Shown here piece by piece: positions 63,657 to 64,000 of a stretch of DNA of 64,000 nucleotides (its first letter is position 1; the number at the start of each line of letters is the position of its first letter). A model generated the notes under the pieces. The model was not told the origin of the DNA, ran no database searches, and saw only the letters and a list, made by a program, of their open reading frames with translations. The stretch covers positions 124,001-188,000 of the forward strand of contig JAEINU010000001.1 of assembly GCA_016342685.1 (NCBI GenBank), given 5' to 3'. This stretch comes from Bacteroidales bacterium. GTDB lineage: Bacteria > Bacteroidota > Bacteroidia > Bacteroidales > UBA12077. A program made the position numbers and the translations under genes.

Positions 63657-64000
63657 TTACTGTTTAATAATAGTACGTGTAGTTTTATTGTTTTCTCCTT
63701 CAATACAAATAAAGTATGTTCCTGCAGGTAAGTCAGAAACCATTACTTTACAATTGATATTATTATCAGGATTTACAATTTTTTGGATATTACCAATACT
63801 GTTGTAAACTATTACTCTTTTAATACCAAATTCATAGTTAATGTATAAAACATCTTGAACTGGATTTGGATAAACTTTTACGATCAGCTTATCAGGACTA
63901 TCAATTCCGGTAGTTTGTTTCACATTTATATTGAAGGATGTAGAAATAGTTTCTGATCCATCATTTGCCATTAAAGTGATTTCAGTACTTCCATATTGAT
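63657..64000 (-). CDS. C-terminus of a T9SS type A cargo protein (5' end outside window)
   Basis: The open frame continues to the window edge; the ATG at 63971 is internal, since codons before it read EITL without a stop. The visible part has an Ig-like strand segment (ANDGSETISTSFNINV) and then a type A sorting domain (VKVYPNPVQDVLYINYEFG, VIVYNSIGNI, LPAGTYFICI, TIIKQ at the end), which directs export and surface attachment by T9SS. The body of the protein is not visible. Being upstream of the BtuB-like genes it may belong to the same operon. Confidence 0.85.
   Translation of the reverse strand, partial: QYGSTEITLMANDGSETISTSFNINVKQTTGIDSPDKLIVKVYPNPVQDVLYINYEFGIKRVIVYNSIGNIQKIVNPDNNINCKVMVSDLPAGTYFICIEGENNKTTRTIIKQ

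Overview
This window looks like a chromosomal stretch from a low-GC member of the Bacteroidota, most likely an anaerobic or facultative marine-type Bacteroidia (Marinilabiliales-like; the genus is a guess). Evidence: SusC-style outer membrane receptors with a carboxypeptidase-regulatory-like N-terminus, type IX secretion (T9SS) type A and type B sorting domains, a PorP/SprF protein, a hybrid sensor with a Reg_prop propeller and Y_Y_Y domain, an Rnf complex, and several exact TAnnTTTG promoter -7 elements. No rRNA, tRNA, CRISPR array, intact transposase or integrase was seen.

Layout. 1-1062: the end of an rnf operon (partial rnfE, rnfA, terminator). 1060-7902: a hybrid sensor kinase with a periplasmic substrate-binding-type domain, a nucleoside-recognition (Gate) membrane protein, the RNA-binding protein Tex and a patatin-like lipase. 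7899-15908: a region shaped by duplication. Two paralogous TonB-dependent outer membrane proteins are each preceded by a DUF4833-like gene on the opposite strand (one full, one a decayed fragment), and the second copy also has an OmpR-type response regulator/histidine kinase pair and a candidate operator of 11-bp-spaced direct repeats. 16304-31251: a 4,608-residue secreted protein (beta-propeller repeats, 27 Ig-like domains, 15 repeats of a second type, PKD domains, T9SS type B C-terminus) with a PorP/SprF gene 12 bp behind it; an unusual perfect hairpin lies upstream.

31275-36278: sensory genes and debris: an orphan receiver, a histidine-kinase ATPase relic with a nonsense codon, an intact 1,234-residue hybrid sensor and a PspC-domain protein. 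36320-40093: an S9 oligopeptidase lipoprotein, then an insertion-like segment with an attC-like imperfect palindrome and a small lipoprotein, and an unknown membrane protein. 40185-50507: mutS2, then two facing gene groups for a cell-surface polymer (deacetylase-like and FemAB/GNAT-like genes on +; flippase, CapA-like phosphoesterase, asparagine-synthase-like ligase and hexapeptide acyltransferase on -), with ftsE and a small gene at the head of the minus-strand group. 50729-57860: a conserved-looking TPR/beta-barrel pair and gyrB. 57977-64000: a minus-strand run resembling a Bacteroidota vitamin B12 uptake locus (BtuG-like propeller lipoprotein, BtuB-like receptor, large T9SS-sorted surface protein, and the tail of another T9SS cargo that leaves the window).

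Functional view: most of the window is devoted to the cell envelope, i.e. importing substrates through TonB receptors, exporting large surface proteins by T9SS, making or modifying a surface polymer, and sensing through phosphorelays. Housekeeping genes (rnf, tex, mutS2, ftsE, gyrB) sit between these modules. Gene functions are read from motifs and family knowledge by eye; no database search was run.
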